Source: Stenotrophomonas koreensis (GTDB taxonomy: Bacteria; Pseudomonadota; Gammaproteobacteria; Xanthomonadales; Xanthomonadaceae). Taken from it: a stretch of DNA of 64,000 nucleotides. Positions 63,694 to 64,000 of this stretch are shown here, in pieces. Every line of letters begins with the position of its first letter. Position 1 is the first letter of the stretch. The notes beneath the pieces were generated by a model. That model saw nothing but the letters and a program-made list of their open reading frames with translations. It did no database searches and had not been told where the DNA came from. The translations under genes were made by a program, and so were the position numbers. Location of the stretch: contig NZ_LDJH01000008.1 in assembly GCF_001431525.1 (NCBI RefSeq), positions 62,001 through 126,000 of the forward strand, written 5' to 3'.

Positions 63694-64000
63694 ATGCCGA
63701 CCCTGCTGATCGCCGATGACCACCCGCTGTTCCGCGCCGCCCTGCGCCAGGCCGCCAGCGATGCGATGGCTGCCATGACCGTGCATGAGGCCGCTTCGCT
63801 GGACCAGGTGCTGGCCGTGCTCGATGAACAGCCGGATATCGACCTGATCCTGCTGGACCTGCACATGCCGGGCAACCATGGGCTGGCCGGGCTGGCGGCG
63901 ATCCGTGCGCAACACCCGGGGGTGGCGGTGATCGTGGTTTCGGCCAATGACGACCCGCGGGTGGTGCGCCGGGCGCTGGACCATGGTGCGGCCGGCTACC
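63694..64000 (+). CDS. Response regulator, receiver domain, cut by window end
   Basis: The first 102 codons only. The receiver has LLIADDHPLF, phospho-acceptor D55 (LLDLHMPG) and the VSANDDPRVVRRALDHGAAGY helix, typical of NarL/LuxR-type regulators, whose helix-turn-helix part would lie beyond 64000. Its ATG follows directly on the heptad array with no clear ribosome site. Control of the 3HB genes is only a guess. Confidence 0.9.
   Translation, partial: MPTLLIADDHPLFRAALRQAASDAMAAMTVHEAASLDQVLAVLDEQPDIDLILLDLHMPGNHGLAGLAAIRAQHPGVAVIVVSANDDPRVVRRALDHGAAGY

Overview
The window is a high-GC chromosomal segment of a gammaproteobacterium in the Xanthomonadaceae, most likely Stenotrophomonas or a close relative. 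The case rests on lineage-typical genes: a LysC-LysA fusion (aspartate kinase/diaminopimelate decarboxylase) beside murL and murD2, a CreBC-CreD module, a lipase with a C-terminal XVIPCD-like secretion domain, a BtsT/CstA-YbdD pair, and two S9 peptidases around a POT peptide transporter. The genus assignment is an inference from gene content. No rRNA, tRNA or CRISPR array was seen.

Layout. 1-8.0 kb (minus strand): 3' part of gltX, an M28 metallopeptidase, a GNAT-nitrilase pair, then creB-creC and creD plus a Trp/Arg-rich 90-residue ORF. 8.1-13.8 kb (plus): rlmJ, a GNAT, mfd, an HD-GYP phosphodiesterase. 13.9-20.8 kb: gpmA, aqpZ, a small secreted protein, a CstA/BtsT carboxylate transporter with its YbdD partner, and a periplasmic ankyrin protein next to a class-3 lipase that looks like a type IV secretion effector. 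20.8-28 kb: a peptide-use block (DUF819 membrane protein, S9 peptidase, POT transporter, second S9 peptidase). 28-36.3 kb: ispB, ssb, a stand-alone receiver, then cell-wall and lysine genes murD2-murL and lysC-lysA. 36.4-41 kb: phzF-like gene, amidohydrolase, HU-like protein with a Lys/Ala-rich tail, DUF1439 protein, SET-domain methyltransferase. 41.1-47.8 kb: SUF iron-sulphur operon (Rrf2 regulator, sufBCDS), followed by a GNAT and a small Rieske protein. 48.5-55.9 kb: an iron-uptake and flavin-redox locus with two likely Fur boxes (TonB receptor, PepSY membrane protein, DUF2271, DUF4198, ApbE, membrane flavoprotein reductase).

56.2-58.5 kb is an A+T-richer foreign island. Two genes (a membrane-anchored DEDDh exonuclease and a lipoprotein) are each bounded by exactly complementary integron core sites, as expected of integron gene cassettes. 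Each left attC core runs directly into a near-identical copy of a roughly 240-bp sequence. In the first cassette this insertion also holds the start of an IS110/IS1111-type transposase and is followed by the missing right half of attC. The simplest reading is decayed IS1111-attC elements, with the repeated end corresponding to the non-coding end that encodes the guide (seeker/bridge) RNA in that family.

58.5-64 kb: a low-affinity-iron-permease-family protein, a cytochrome b561-YceI pair, a 3-hydroxybutyrate-oligomer hydrolase divergent from 3-hydroxybutyrate dehydrogenase, unusual heptad purine/pyrimidine repeats, and the start of a response regulator cut by the window end.
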